Position numbers and translations under genes: made by a program. Of a DNA stretch of 64,000 bases, positions 18,709 through 28,906 are shown one piece after another. The stretch lies in contig KN805381.1 in assembly GCA_000818945.1 (NCBI GenBank), forward strand, positions 102,847-166,846, in the 5' to 3' direction. How positions within the stretch are numbered: the stretch's first letter is position 1; each line of letters opens with the position of its first letter. The DNA comes from Schizochytrium sp. CCTCC M209059. Taxonomy: Eukaryota; Sar; Bigyra; Thraustochytrida; Thraustochytriidae. A model generated the notes under the pieces. That model had not been told where the DNA came from. It saw nothing but the letters and a program-made list of their open reading frames with translations, and made no database searches.

Positions 18709-20922
18709 TTAGGGGTTTGTGTAAGACTGCTGCGTGGTCCTCGGCGGAACAATGTCAAGGGAACGAATCGCCTCAAGATTGCGCATAGACCATGCCTTGA
18801 ATTTTTCCATCTGGGACGCGTGCAGAACTCCACGGAAACCCTCGTGAATTTCCTCAATGGCAGGAAACATGAGCCATTCATTGGCAGCAAGAGATGTGAT
18901 GATGCGCTCAAAGGCTTGGAGACAAATCTGCTCCTTTTGCATGCCCGTTGAAAGCTGGCGAATTTGTGCGCGCTGGTCGTCGGTAAAATGTACGGTGTTT
19001 TGCAGGTCCTTGCGTAGCGCCTCGATGCGCTTCTGGACATCCGCAGGAGATTGAGGCGGGTCGACCTTGTCGACATCGGGAATGGCCCCGCCGTCAGAGT
19101 ACAAGTTACTTCGTGGCATCATATCCATTCCAGGGACCTTGCGAGGCTGCGTAAAAGCGCCCGAGCCACCACGGCGAGCGCTGGCGCCCTTGGGTTTGGG
19201 CGGGGCGGTAGTCGTGTTGTTGGCGGGCGCAGAGAGCGAAGCGGGCGGAAGCTCGTCGGCGTCTGCGTGGAGGTCCAGACCTGCTCCAACGCCAGCACCG
19301 CCAGGCATGCCAGCAGGCATTGGCTTGCGGTAGTATAGATTTTTGCCCGTATTGCGGCGGACACTGGTTGCCCGGGTGGCTGCTTCGGAAATTGCAAGGC
19401 GGTCTGCCAAAAGTAGGTACATGGCTCCGTTCTCGGCACCCGAAGTACGCACGTAGTCAAGCCAGCCGGTCTGCCAATCAGTGAACATTTCAGTAGCAGT
19501 CCTTCGACGCGGGCGCGATACGCTCATGTCCTGCGTGGAACCGGCCACGAGGCTCTTCCAGAACATCCTGTACAACTCTGCATCGTCAATGGTAGCCAGT
19601 TCTTCTTCGATGCGCTGCTGCACGGCAGCGGCGTCCTCCTCATCTTGGGTTTTCTTTGCTGCACCCGCGGGAGGCTTAGGGGCCATCCCGGGCTCATCGA
19701 AAATGGGCATGGGCTGTCGCGAGGCCACATAGGCGTCGCGCATGTCCTGCGAGGAGAAAGGGCATGCCGTTGTGCCAAGACCGCTACTCTGCGCGCTTGC
19801 GCGGCTGCCCGTTGCCCCCTTCCCGGCGCCCCTCTGTCGTCTGGTGTCCAAGAGTCGAAGGAATTCGATATTGCGCAAGAGGTCCTTGACTTCGAGCTCG
19901 AGCGAGTCTGTCATAGTCTTCTTCTTGAGCCGGCGCATCTTGGCCGAGGCGCGGTTACGCGCAAGACGTTTTTCGCGCCTGCCTGAGTTGTCGCCGCTCA
20001 CGGACATCATGGAGTCATCGTCCGCATAGGGACTTGTTACCGAGGGACTGGGCATTGACGAAGAGAATGTCATGCCATTCTGCGATAAGAGAGAATGCCT
20101 CGGGTTGGTGTATCCACTGGCGGCTGGCGGGGCATGTGACGAGGACTGGTTGATGACAGAAGGGTCAAGTCTTTCGCCCCGGCGCTTGCCGGTACCGCGC
20201 GACCCGCGCGGCGATCTGTGTCCCGAGCCGTCACTCGCATCTTGCGGCGAGCTGGGCGAGACGGGCATGGGGGACCCGGAGAGCGATGTCGATGGCGAGG
20301 CGAGACCGTAGGGCCCCGAAGCACCTGGTTGTTGGCGGCCTGAACCGTACTTGAGAAGGCCCAATCTAACCTGGCCACCGCGCTGGTGGGCAGCAGCATT
20401 TGCTGCGTTCGCAGGCACGTCCATCATATTCTCTGGGCTGTTTGGCCACGGAGCCTGAGAGTGGAGATCCTGCTGAGACATCACCTTGCGCATGTCGTTG
20501 GGGGGCAGGCCATGGCCCGCAAAGCCAGCACCCCCTCCAGCGGCAGAGGATGCACCATTAGGACCACCGGGGTAGCGGTGACCAGGCATGCCACCTCCGG
20601 GACCGGACATGCCCGCGGCATGATATGGAACGGGCGTGGGCGGAGTTTGCGATGACGCAACGCCTGCATCATCGAGGTCGTAACCCAGGAAGCTGTCGCC
20701 AAAGTCTTGACCATCATCGAGAGGGTATGATGGGGATACATGCGATCCGCCAATGCCAGGTCCAGCACCTTCGTTTGAGCCGTCACCGAGGTCCATACGT
20801 GCTGGTCCATTGTTCGTGTTGAATGCTGGCATAGATGTAGATTTTTTCATGCCGGAGCCGGACGACGGATAGAGAACTTGGGGCGGAGTCTTCCATTGTC
20901 CGAACAGAGCTTGACGCTTCAT
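18709..20922 (-). CDS. bZIP transcription factor
   Basis: This is a 737-residue nuclear protein. A long Gly/Ser/Pro-rich N-terminus is followed near residues 312-355 by a bZIP domain. The basic region reads NRASAKMRR, and leucines fall exactly at +18, +25 and +32 from the invariant Asn, the N-x7-R-x9-L-x6-L-x6-L rule. The basic region is unusual: the common R-S pair before the last Arg is replaced by M-R. The zipper is short, only three leucines. The C-terminal half contains two predicted helical blocks (around residues 450-530 and 645-725) that recall the extra helical region of other stramenopile bZIP proteins; I cannot name it. No intron is needed. The gene shares a divergent promoter with TRAPPC3. 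The target genes are unknown. Confidence 0.85.
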   Translation of the reverse strand: MKRQALFGQWKTPPQVLYPSSGSGMKKSTSMPAFNTNNGPARMDLGDGSNEGAGPGIGGSHVSPSYPLDDGQDFGDSFLGYDLDDAGVASSQTPPTPVPYHAAGMSGPGGGMPGHRYPGGPNGASSAAGGGAGFAGHGLPPNDMRKVMSQQDLHSQAPWPNSPENMMDVPANAANAAAHQRGGQVRLGLLKYGSGRQQPGASGPYGLASPSTSLSGSPMPVSPSSPQDASDGSGHRSPRGSRGTGKRRGERLDPSVINQSSSHAPPAASGYTNPRHSLLSQNGMTFSSSMPSPSVTSPYADDDSMMSVSGDNSGRREKRLARNRASAKMRRLKKKTMTDSLELEVKDLLRNIEFLRLLDTRRQRGAGKGATGSRASAQSSGLGTTACPFSSQDMRDAYVASRQPMPIFDEPGMAPKPPAGAAKKTQDEEDAAAVQQRIEEELATIDDAELYRMFWKSLVAGSTQDMSVSRPRRRTATEMFTDWQTGWLDYVRTSGAENGAMYLLLADRLAISEAATRATSVRRNTGKNLYYRKPMPAGMPGGAGVGAGLDLHADADELPPASLSAPANNTTTAPPKPKGASARRGGSGAFTQPRKVPGMDMMPRSNLYSDGGAIPDVDKVDPPQSPADVQKRIEALRKDLQNTVHFTDDQRAQIRQLSTGMQKEQICLQAFERIITSLAANEWLMFPAIEEIHEGFRGVLHASQMEKFKAWSMRNLEAIRSLDIVPPRTTQQSYTNP

Positions 20923-22088
20923 TTTAACTGATGTTTTCTGTCCGTGTAGAGGGTAAGGAGTATAGCAGAGAGCTAGAGCGATGATTTATGTATGAACTTG
21001 AGCCAAATGGAGATGACGAGACTCGGCTAAGCGCCCCCGCGCCAAGACTCGTCCACGACAATTCGAGAGCTTTTTTTACCTTGTCAGCAGTGTTCAGGCA
21101 GCGGCGTGTGCCACCGAGAGAGTCGAGCGCGCCGTGAAGCGGGAGGCAAGGCACCACCCAAGGAGGGAGGGCTCTGGCCTCGAAACACCGGTTGCCTCTT
21201 GCGCGCAGTAATTTCGGCGCCGGCGCTTCAATCAATCAGTGCCGCGCTCGCGGCAACGGAAGCGGCAGCGGCAGCAACAGCGGCAGCAGCGGCAGCGGCA
21301 GCCGCAGCCTCGGAAGAAAGTGGATTGGACTCGTCTCTCGCGCGTGCCCGCGCCCACGCGAGGTCCACCGGGTCCGCCTGCGCGAGGTCCGCTGGGCCTC
21401 CGGGACGGCCTCGCGCGCCGCCTGCGCCCGCGCTCCGCCGCCCTCCCCCGCGCTCGCCCCGCCCGCCTTCGTGCGTGCGTGCGTGCGTGCGCGCCGTGCT
21501 CGCGACCTGGCGCGGCCAAAGTGATCTGATTCATCTCCATTTCGGGCCTTGCTGATCAGGTGCCTCCAGGCACCCCAAAAAGGGGGGAAAAAGGAGAAAG
21601 AGCTTGCAAGGGGAATTGGGGGCCCCGTTTGAGGGTCCCGGGAGATAGATCTAAACTGGGTCGATCGATCGATTGATCGATTGATCAGCATCATTGTTGA
21701 AGCCGTCGTCGTCGTCGCCGTCGTCGTCGTCGCCGGTGCCGTGTTCGGGCCCAGGAGCAAGGCTCGGGCGGAGGGCGAGCTGGCGGCGAGAGAGAAGTCT
21801 GCTGTTGGCCCGCGGGTGCGTGTGTGTCTTTCGCTGCGGCGGCGTCAAGGAGCGCGAGGGAGAAGACTTTCTTTCCCTTGGGAGAGGAAATCGGCGAGCG
21901 GCTCGTTGGGGACTTGCTGCGCACGCCTGGTAGCCGCGGGCACTGCGTCGGGCGGTAGGCGAGCACGAATTGTCTGTCAAGGCTGACAGTAGCTGGCTGC
22001 GTTTCGTCGCTTTCGAGTTCTTGCGCTAGACGAAGAGAAAGGGTGAAACAGGTGACAAGGGCGCTCGCCGCGGTTCTGGCTGGGGAAC
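20923..22088. other. Divergent promoter region between bZIP and TRAPPC3
   Basis: GC-rich, with GGCAGC-type repeats (about 21255-21305), a GCGT run (about 21473-21490), and a GATCGATT run (21660-21687) similar to one upstream of MFS transporter 2. Open frames on both strands look like composition artefacts. Confidence 0.5.
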
Positions 22089-22649
22089 ATGTCGAGAAAC
22101 CAACGACTCGGAGAGTCGTGCTATAATGACTTGGAGAAGATCAACGCGGAGCTCTTTACGCTCACGTATGGCGCTTTAGTGGCTCAGCTTGTTCGCGACA
22201 TGGAGGACGTCGACAAAGTAAACGCGAAACTAGACGAGATGGGTCATAATATTGGTTTGCGGCTGATCGACGAATTGCTGGCCAAGTCCGGCATTGCGCG
22301 ATGTGGCTCATTCCGGGAGACGGCAGACGTGGTATCCAAGGTTGGCTTCAAGATGTTTCTCAACACCGTTCCCAATGTAGACAACTGGAACGAGCGCGGG
22401 ACAGAGTGCACGCTGGTTTTTGATGACAATCCACTCGAAGACTTTGTGGCACTTCCGAGCTCTTGCGCTGGACTCAAGTATAGCAATGTGTTGTGTGGAG
22501 TGCTGCGTGGCGCGCTCGAGTCCGTGCATCTTGCCGTTGCCTGCGAGATTGTCTCCGACGCACTCAAAGGAGACCCCAAGACGGAGATTCGAATGTCGCT
22601 CAAGCACGTCATTGAGGATGAAGCTGGAGAGGATTACCGGGAAGACTAA
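22089..22649 (+). CDS. TRAPPC3: TRAPP complex subunit 3 (Bet3)
   Basis: This 186-residue protein matches Bet3/TRAPPC3 over its whole length, and the family is about 180 residues. Clear family segments are ELFTLTYGALVAQL, MGHNIGLRLIDELLA, CGSFRETADVVSKVGFKMF and YSNVLCGVLRGALE. C72, just before the FRETA segment, corresponds to the cysteine that carries the buried palmitoyl chain in known Bet3. TRAPP is the Rab1/Ypt1 exchange factor and tether at ER-Golgi and Golgi membranes; Bet3 is a core subunit present in two copies. The N-terminus (about 18 residues before ELFTLTYGA) is short and normal. The gene is intronless. Its 3' end faces MFS transporter 1 across about 360 bases. I am nearly sure of the identity. 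Confidence 0.96.
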   Translation: MSRNQRLGESCYNDLEKINAELFTLTYGALVAQLVRDMEDVDKVNAKLDEMGHNIGLRLIDELLAKSGIARCGSFRETADVVSKVGFKMFLNTVPNVDNWNERGTECTLVFDDNPLEDFVALPSSCAGLKYSNVLCGVLRGALESVHLAVACEIVSDALKGDPKTEIRMSLKHVIEDEAGEDYRED

Positions 22650-23010
22650 AGATACTTTTCATAAGAAGATGGAACGGTATCATATGCAAAAACTATTTAG
22701 AGGAGGGATCCTTTTACTTGGCGCTTGGCCTTTTTCGGTATTGTTCGCGAGGCAAAGCAGAAAGAAGCACTGCCATCATGGATTGGGTATCAGGAAACGA
22801 CCGACTTCTTTTCCCCGCACGAGGTTGGGCACGGATAGCATGCAAAATGGTCGAAAGTAGCTTCTCAAGTTTGTTATAAGAGAGGGAGAGAAAGAAAAAA
22901 AAAGTAAAAAGATAAGAAAACGATTGCAAATAGGCACATAAAAAGAAGAAAGTAGAAGTTGATGGGGAAAAGCGGGCGTCCGACTCGTGAGGGAGCTCCT
23001 TTTCGCTCGC
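22650..23010. other. Convergent spacer between TRAPPC3 and MFS transporter 1
   Basis: Short 3' region, A-rich in part (about 22885-22940). No gene or structured element is seen. Confidence 0.5.
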
Positions 23011-24750
23011 TTATACAACCGGGGGAGGGGCACGACCGCGGAAGCGCTCAAAGCCAATGGTGGTGTTTGCGGAGCGGCAGGTAACGATTTGGCCGGCCTG
23101 CACAACGTTGCGCTTGAAGAATTGGCTGAGCGTGCCATGGCCCTTTTCGTCGTTGCCGCCAATCTCGTAAGCAAAGACCTTGCGGAGATCCTCGAGGTTG
23201 AGACCCTTGGTCTCGGGCTGCAAGATGATAACGGTAGGGAGCGTAATGATGAGGTTGAGGCCAACAAGAACCCAGCACACCACCTGGAGGTTGGTGGCGC
23301 TGAACATGCGGACGTATCCAATGTCGCCGAGGACAATGTTGGTGAGGAAGTTCATGCTGACGCAAAAGGCCATGCCGACACCACGGAGGCGCAGCGAAAA
23401 GGACTCGGGCGGGACCACCCAACTGAGAGGGCCCATGGTGCAGGCAAAGACAGCCTGGAAAATGTAGATGAGCACCACGCAAAAGATTTGCACCGAAAGC
23501 GTCTGGCTGGTACCGTTGTCCGTGCTGACATCGACGCCGGTGCCCACAATGACGACAGCGATGAGGAAGAAGGCCAAAATGGTAAAGAGACTACCCCAGA
23601 CGGTGAGGAATTTGCGGCCCATGCGGTCAATGAGTGGGATGGCCAGAAGGGTGGCGCCGACATTGACCGACTTGAGGGCGAGATCGTACGTGAAGGGCTC
23701 AAAGCCGAGGGTGTTGAAGAGCGTGGTGGCGTACGACATGAGCCAGTTGACACCGGTGACGTTCTGGGAAAAGGCAATGGAGGCGCCACAAATGAGCGAG
23801 GAAAGGTTCTCGCGCTGGAAGAGCTCGTTGAAGCGTCCCTCGCCTGCGGCGGCCTCAAAGGCGACCTCTTCCTTGATTTGGTTCATCTCAAAGCTGACGA
23901 CCTCGCTGGCCTTGGGAGTGCCCTTGGCGAGCTTGCGCAGCGCCGTCTCGGCCTCGTCGTAGCGGCCAACCTTGATGAGCCAACGCGGGGACTCGGGAAG
24001 CACGGTAAAGGTCATGATGATGGTCAAGAGGCAGGGGATGCACTGGAGTGCAATGCCAAGGCGCCAGCCCCACTTGACATCCTCCATGAACTGGTTGTAA
24101 ATGGCCATAATGAAGATGCCAATGGTGACGGCGAGCTGGAAGAAGGTGATGGACTTACCACGCCACTCGGCGGGGGCAAGCTCGGCTGTGTACACGGGTG
24201 CCATGGTGAGGATGAAGCCCAATCCAATGCCGCCAAAGGCGCGGCCAATAATGATGCTCTTCCACGCGAAGTCCTGGGAGACGAGGCCCGCAAGACTCTG
24301 CCAAATGGAGCCGCCCATGAAGATTAGAGCAGCAGCGTTGATGACGGGCTTGCGGCCCACGCGGTCGGAGATGAAGCCTCCGAAGGGGGCGCCGACGAGG
24401 CAAGCGAGATGGAAAATGTAGGTGAACTGGGAGATTTGCGCGGTTGTCTCCTCGGAGTCCGACTGTCCGGAAACGAGGACGGGGATGCCCATTTCCTGGC
24501 GAAAGTAGCTGTTCGACATGGTCGCGGCGGTGCCCACGTCGAGGCCAAAGATGAGACCTCCAAAGATGGCGACCATGAGGATGATGACGGTGAAGGCATT
24601 GAGCTGGCGGGTGGGGCGGTGCTTGTATTCTTCGTTGCTCTCGACGTTGTCAGCGGGTTGCATGGCGTCGTTGATTACAGCGTTGTTCTTCTTGCCAGCC
24701 GGCACATCGGCCAGGCTGGTGTTATTGCCTTCATCGTGTTGGTCGAGCAT
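23011..24750 (-). CDS. MFS sugar transporter, paralogue 1
   Basis: This 579-residue, 12-helix transporter belongs to the sugar porter branch of the major facilitator superfamily. Diagnostic motifs are GLDVGTA in helix 1, DRVGRKP between helices 2 and 3, PESPRWL before the central loop, QNVTGVN in helix 7, DRMGRKF between helices 8 and 9, and QPETKGL after helix 12. The aspartate in helix 1 and the QNVTGVN glutamine suggest proton-coupled or facilitated hexose transport. The sugar is not known. The N-terminal tail (about 48 residues) is polar with several Asn. Two close paralogues lie in this window on both strands. The ATG at 24750 is the first in frame. The C-terminal tail keeps a block shared by all three copies, LEDLRKVFAYE. 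Confidence 0.93.
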   Translation of the reverse strand: MLDQHDEGNNTSLADVPAGKKNNAVINDAMQPADNVESNEEYKHRPTRQLNAFTVIILMVAIFGGLIFGLDVGTAATMSNSYFRQEMGIPVLVSGQSDSEETTAQISQFTYIFHLACLVGAPFGGFISDRVGRKPVINAAALIFMGGSIWQSLAGLVSQDFAWKSIIIGRAFGGIGLGFILTMAPVYTAELAPAEWRGKSITFFQLAVTIGIFIMAIYNQFMEDVKWGWRLGIALQCIPCLLTIIMTFTVLPESPRWLIKVGRYDEAETALRKLAKGTPKASEVVSFEMNQIKEEVAFEAAAGEGRFNELFQRENLSSLICGASIAFSQNVTGVNWLMSYATTLFNTLGFEPFTYDLALKSVNVGATLLAIPLIDRMGRKFLTVWGSLFTILAFFLIAVVIVGTGVDVSTDNGTSQTLSVQIFCVVLIYIFQAVFACTMGPLSWVVPPESFSLRLRGVGMAFCVSMNFLTNIVLGDIGYVRMFSATNLQVVCWVLVGLNLIITLPTVIILQPETKGLNLEDLRKVFAYEIGGNDEKGHGTLSQFFKRNVVQAGQIVTCRSANTTIGFERFRGRAPPPVV

Positions 24751-24935
24751 GGTTTTGCGATGCTCCCCTCGTTTGCGTTCGTTCGCTCGAGGCCTTTTGT
24801 TTTTTCTTGCGTTTGCGTTTTGGTGTTGAGGTTTTGCTTCGACGCGCCGCTCGCTGTCGCTCGCTGCCTGGCCAAGGCTGGATATAGATGGATGGGTAAT
24901 TGACTTCTACGATTCGCGGTCACCTCACTAGCTAG

Positions 24936-24963
24936 CAAGCAGGCAAGTAAAGCAAGTAAGTAA
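24936..24963 (-). promoter_or_regulatory. Candidate element shared upstream of MFS 1 and MFS 2
   Basis: About 190 bp before the MFS 1 start lies GCAAGTAAAGCAAG (plus-strand sense) within an AGCAAG-rich run. The same 14 bases occur about 270 bp before the MFS 2 start. This may be a shared regulatory site or a chance outcome of simple sequence. Confidence 0.3.
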
Positions 24964-24982
24964 GCCAGGGCAGCCCGCCCGC

Positions 24983-25004
24983 CAGACAGACATACAGACA
25001 GACC

Positions 25005-25043
<39 letters not shown>
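24983..25043. repeat. (GACA)n microsatellite
   Basis: Nearly pure GACA repeat with a few variant units, upstream of MFS transporter 1. Confidence 0.95.
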
Positions 25044-26243
25044 CCAAAAGGTCCCCGCAAGCCAAAGCCACAGCAAAAGCCGAAGATGGAAGGTCCCTCC
25101 CCTCACCCACCTCTGTCAACGATGGACTTGATTGTACTCGTGCTTCCGACGAGTTCTGGCAGCACAGCTCTTCCAGGCAGGTCGCCATGGATGGCCGGCC
25201 GGCAATTGAATGACAGTCCTCGCAGCAGTCCTCGCAGCAAGAGCAGCAGCAGCGACCACTGCCCAGCGAGCGAGGCGTCCAACCCCCGCCTCGGCGAAGC
25301 CTTTTCTTGCCGCCGCGCGAGGCACCGCCTGCGATGCGATGCGATGCGACTGTGATGCCACTGCGATGCGAGTCGTGCCGCTTCGGCCGGTCGGATCAGA
25401 TTCTGCAGCTGAATACGCGCATTAGGAAGCTCTGGCGCGGTCAAGGCATGATGATGGGGGTTGGTTTCTTTCTCTCACGGAGGCCTCGATCGGATCGACC
25501 TGGATCATCCAGGTCGATCAATCATCCGCACCATTCGCGGCGATGACCAAGAGCGACTGCGACTTCGCACCGGCCGCGCGCCGTCGTGCTGCGAGGCAGT
25601 TCGTGGCATGCGAGGTGGCCCCTTCCGAGGCCAACTAAGGTCTGTCTGCTGCTGCTGCTGCCTGATGCCACGATCGGCCGGCCTCAACCCGACCCCGACA
25701 CTCAAGCTCGAGTACGCGCACGCGCCCGCGCGCGTCCGTCACGAGAACTGCTGCTGGTGCTGCTGCTGGCTGCACCGGGAAGCGTGGCGCAGGTTTCGCG
25801 CGAGGAGAAGATATGATCTTGCGCTTGGCCGAGCCCATGGCGGCTGTAGCCAAGCCGCTCCCGGATTGAACCCAGCAGACCTTCTCACCACACCTCGGGA
25901 CGTGCGCTGCCGCAGCTGCTGCTGCTGCCGCTGGTCTGCGGACGGCTTGCCTCCGTTCGCATACGCGGCGTCCAGCAAGTTGCGCAAGCGAGGCTGTCGC
26001 CGCCGGCGTTAGCCAGCCGCGGACGGCGCAGCCGCAGCCGGGCGCGGCGATTTCAAGGCGCATCCGGGCGCACAAGGGCCGGCCAGGATCGCTCGATTCA
26101 GACGCGGTGCCGGTGGATGTGCCCGAGAAAGCTCCCGCGCCCGCGACCGGAAAGCCCCGCGGCGCACTCGGCCTCGCCATCCTGGACTGCCCGAGCCGAA
26201 GCGGCTGAAACGAAAGTGCCATGAGATTTGCAACATCAACATC

Positions 26244-26308
26244 AAGCGGCAGCGGCAGCGGCAGCGGCAGCGGCAGCGGCAGCGGCAGCGGCAGCGGCAG
26301 CGGCAGCG
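26244..26308. repeat. (AGCGGC)n microsatellite
   Basis: About 11 perfect six-base units. Confidence 0.95.
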
Positions 26309-27036
26309 CTGGGCTGGGCTGCGGAGCGGAGCGGCTCCGCCGGTCACCGGTTCTCGGAGTCCCTGCCGCGGCGGCTGCCCGTGGATCGATCAATCGAAGT
26401 ACCGGAGTTTTGATTTCGAGGCGGGCGCGAAGAAAGTAGCAAGCGTCCGGGTCACGTCGTGACGAGCCGACCTGCGGACGACAGCTCAGAGTCGACCCGT
26501 GCACGATGGCTTGACGTCGTCGTGAAGCCTTGCGCGACTCAGCTCAAACGTGGAAGCGCTGTGACATACACACAGATAGACACGACATACATTCATGCAG
26601 CCTGCGGCGAGACCTGGCCAGGTAGTTGCACTTGCAGCAAGCAAGTTAATCCATTACCCCTTCCCCCTTTTCTCTCTCTCTTCCTCCGGGTCCCCAGCCG
26701 CGCGCGAACATGGCCGCCTCGCAGCGATCACGCCGCCTTCGCTTCGCTTGCTCTCCGCGCCTCGCCTGCCACAGCGACGCGCAACGGCAGCGAGCTTCAC
26801 GCCGTCTGCTCCCAGCCCGGCCGCGCCTCGCCGCGCCGCGCGCACGAACGCGGCAGTTTCCGGGAGAGCTCTCGGCGGTCTTGGCTGCCGGCTGAATTCC
26901 GCGATTCAGAGCGCCGCCGCACCCAGGCCGTGCAGACCGGCCCTGCTGCTGGCTGCTGCCGGCCGCGGCGGAGCCAGAAATATCCCCCGCGCGCGCCCCG
27001 ACGGCCTTCGAAGCCGCCGCTCCGGCGTCGCTACAA

Positions 27037-27059
27037 GCAGCAGCAGCAGCGGCAGCAGC

Positions 27060-27122
<63 letters not shown>
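27037..27122. repeat. (CAG)n microsatellite
   Basis: About 28 CAG units, two of them CGG variants, outside any accepted gene. Confidence 0.95.
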
Positions 27123-27123
<1 letters not shown>

Positions 27124-27814
27124 CCCTCGCCGCCGCGGTGGCGGTTTGACGAGTCGCCCGAAGTCTTCATAACCGCACAGACGTAGTATGGAGGGAGGCG
27201 GTCCGGCTGTGGGGCGCAGCGGCAGCAGTGCAGCGCAGGCGATCGACGATAGCTGGTAGCCTTGCGCTTTGCTTGCGGGACGGCGACGACGACGGCAACT
27301 GCGAATGCGAGAGACATGGCAAGGCAAGGCAAGACGAGGCGAGAAGCCTTGGGAGGGCCGACACGAGGCGGAGAGGATGAAGGAGAGGAAGGAGAGGAAG
27401 GAAGGAGGGAAGAAAGGAAGGAAGGAAGGAAGGAGCGAGAACGGACTGCACGAACTTGCTCTTCATCGTGTCTCGACCGCTGTTGCAGCTGATTGCGTCG
27501 AGATTACGTGCGTGCGTGCGAGCGAGCGAGCGAGCGAGCGAGCTATGAATCCGCTCGCAGACTTGTCGGCCTGGTAGCAGAAGTTGCAGCGGCAGCGGCA
27601 GCGGCTGCGGCAGGAACGGCCTGGAGACAGATGTCCTTTGCCGACAGCTCGAGTCGTTCATTCGTTCGTTCGTTTTTTCTTCTTTTTCTCCTTCGCTTTT
27701 TCAGAAGCTGCAGAGGAGAGCCATTGGCAAGAACGCGTCTGTAGCAGAGAGCAAGCCTCCGAGCCTGACTGCACTCGTCATCTGCAAAGAATTTGACGGA
27801 CGGACAGTAGTTAC

Positions 27815-27848
27815 GTAGGTAGGTAGGTAGGTAGGTTGGTTGGTTGGT
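27815..27848. repeat. (GTAG)n/(GTTG)n microsatellite
   Basis: Tetranucleotide run changing from GTAG to GTTG units. Confidence 0.9.
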
Positions 27849-28547
27849 CGCTTGTCTGCAGAGGTCGCTGCCGGTCGACTTGACGTCTCGGAGTCGCAGT
27901 CACTGTCGGCAGCAAAAAATCGGTTCCCTTTTGCCTGCTGTCAGTGCAGCTGCAGAGGTTACAGGCCGAAAGACGGATCTGATATTTGCTCTCCGACCGT
28001 GGGTTAGCGGCGCCAGCTGCCGCTGAACAGAAAGTCTGCCACTGGCGATCGATTCTCCTTCACCAGTGTTCGGCGCCCGCATCGAGAGGCTAAGGCGAGT
28101 TCTGACTACCCGTGCCACGCGATCCGCGGCAGGTTTTCGGGATCCAGAACCCCAGCCTTCGTGCGATGCGGTCGTCGTCGGAACAGACTCGTATGTTTTC
28201 CGTAGCCTTCAAGCTTGCAGAGCGGCCAGAGTAAAATTTGACATGGATTCGCTTGCCGCTGGGCAAAACAACTCCTAGAAGCAATGTCATGCGAGCAATA
28301 CACAGCTCATGTGTGCATACTGGTTGTAAACGAGGGAATCACCGCCGCCACGGCTGCGTAGCCAAAGCTCACGTTGCACTTTCCTTCGTTTCCATGACCC
28401 AGAATCGTGCTTGCAGCATAAAGACTTGGCTGGAGAGCATCCGTTTTCATTTCCTGCATCCCTTTGCTGGTCCAGTGTCATGATTTTGCAAGTATATACA
28501 CTACTTTCGTCATCTCTCTCCAGGTACAAGTACTACTCTCCTTCTTC

Positions 28548-28684
28548 GAAAGGTCCCCTGGCTTTTGTCATCCCCATCTATACTCGCTGACCGTGTTTCC
28601 GCAAGTGACTTTGACGTTTTTGTCGAGACCTACCCCTCCAGAGTCATCGTTCCGCGAGTGGTTTTGATTTTCTTCATATTTGTC
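28548..28684. repeat. 137-bp direct repeat, left copy beside gap
   Basis: This segment ends at the first N. It matches 28770-28906 with only two base differences (CC to TT near its start). Confidence 0.95.
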
Positions 28685-28769
28685 NNNNNNNNNNNNNNNN
28701 NNNNNNNNNNNNNNNNNNNNNNNNNNNNNNNNNNNNNNNNNNNNNNNNNNNNNNNNNNNNNNNNNNNNN
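28685..28769. other. Assembly gap (85 N)
   Basis: Unknown bases between two near-identical direct repeats. The odd length suggests an estimated gap size. Confidence 0.99.
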
Positions 28770-28906
28770 GAAAGGTTTCCTGGCTTTTGTCATCCCCATC
28801 TATACTCGCTGACCGTGTTTCCGCAAGTGACTTTGACGTTTTTGTCGAGACCTACCCCTCCAGAGTCATCGTTCCGCGAGTGGTTTTGATTTTCTTCATA
28901 TTTGTC
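28770..28906. repeat. 137-bp direct repeat, right copy beside gap
   Basis: Begins at the first base after the gap and repeats 28548-28684 almost exactly, so the gap may hide more copies of a tandem array. Confidence 0.95.

Noticed and set aside
22987..24327. 446-residue plus-strand open frame
   Set aside because: Antisense to MFS transporter 1. Its Gly/Glu/Asp-rich, His-rich make-up is what the transporter's codons give on the other strand. The similar frame at 29676-32150 over MFS 2 is rejected for the same reason.
27037..27122. CAG run as a polyglutamine gene
   Set aside because: The frames through it read poly-Gln, poly-Ser or poly-Ala with GC-biased flanks and no conserved domain.
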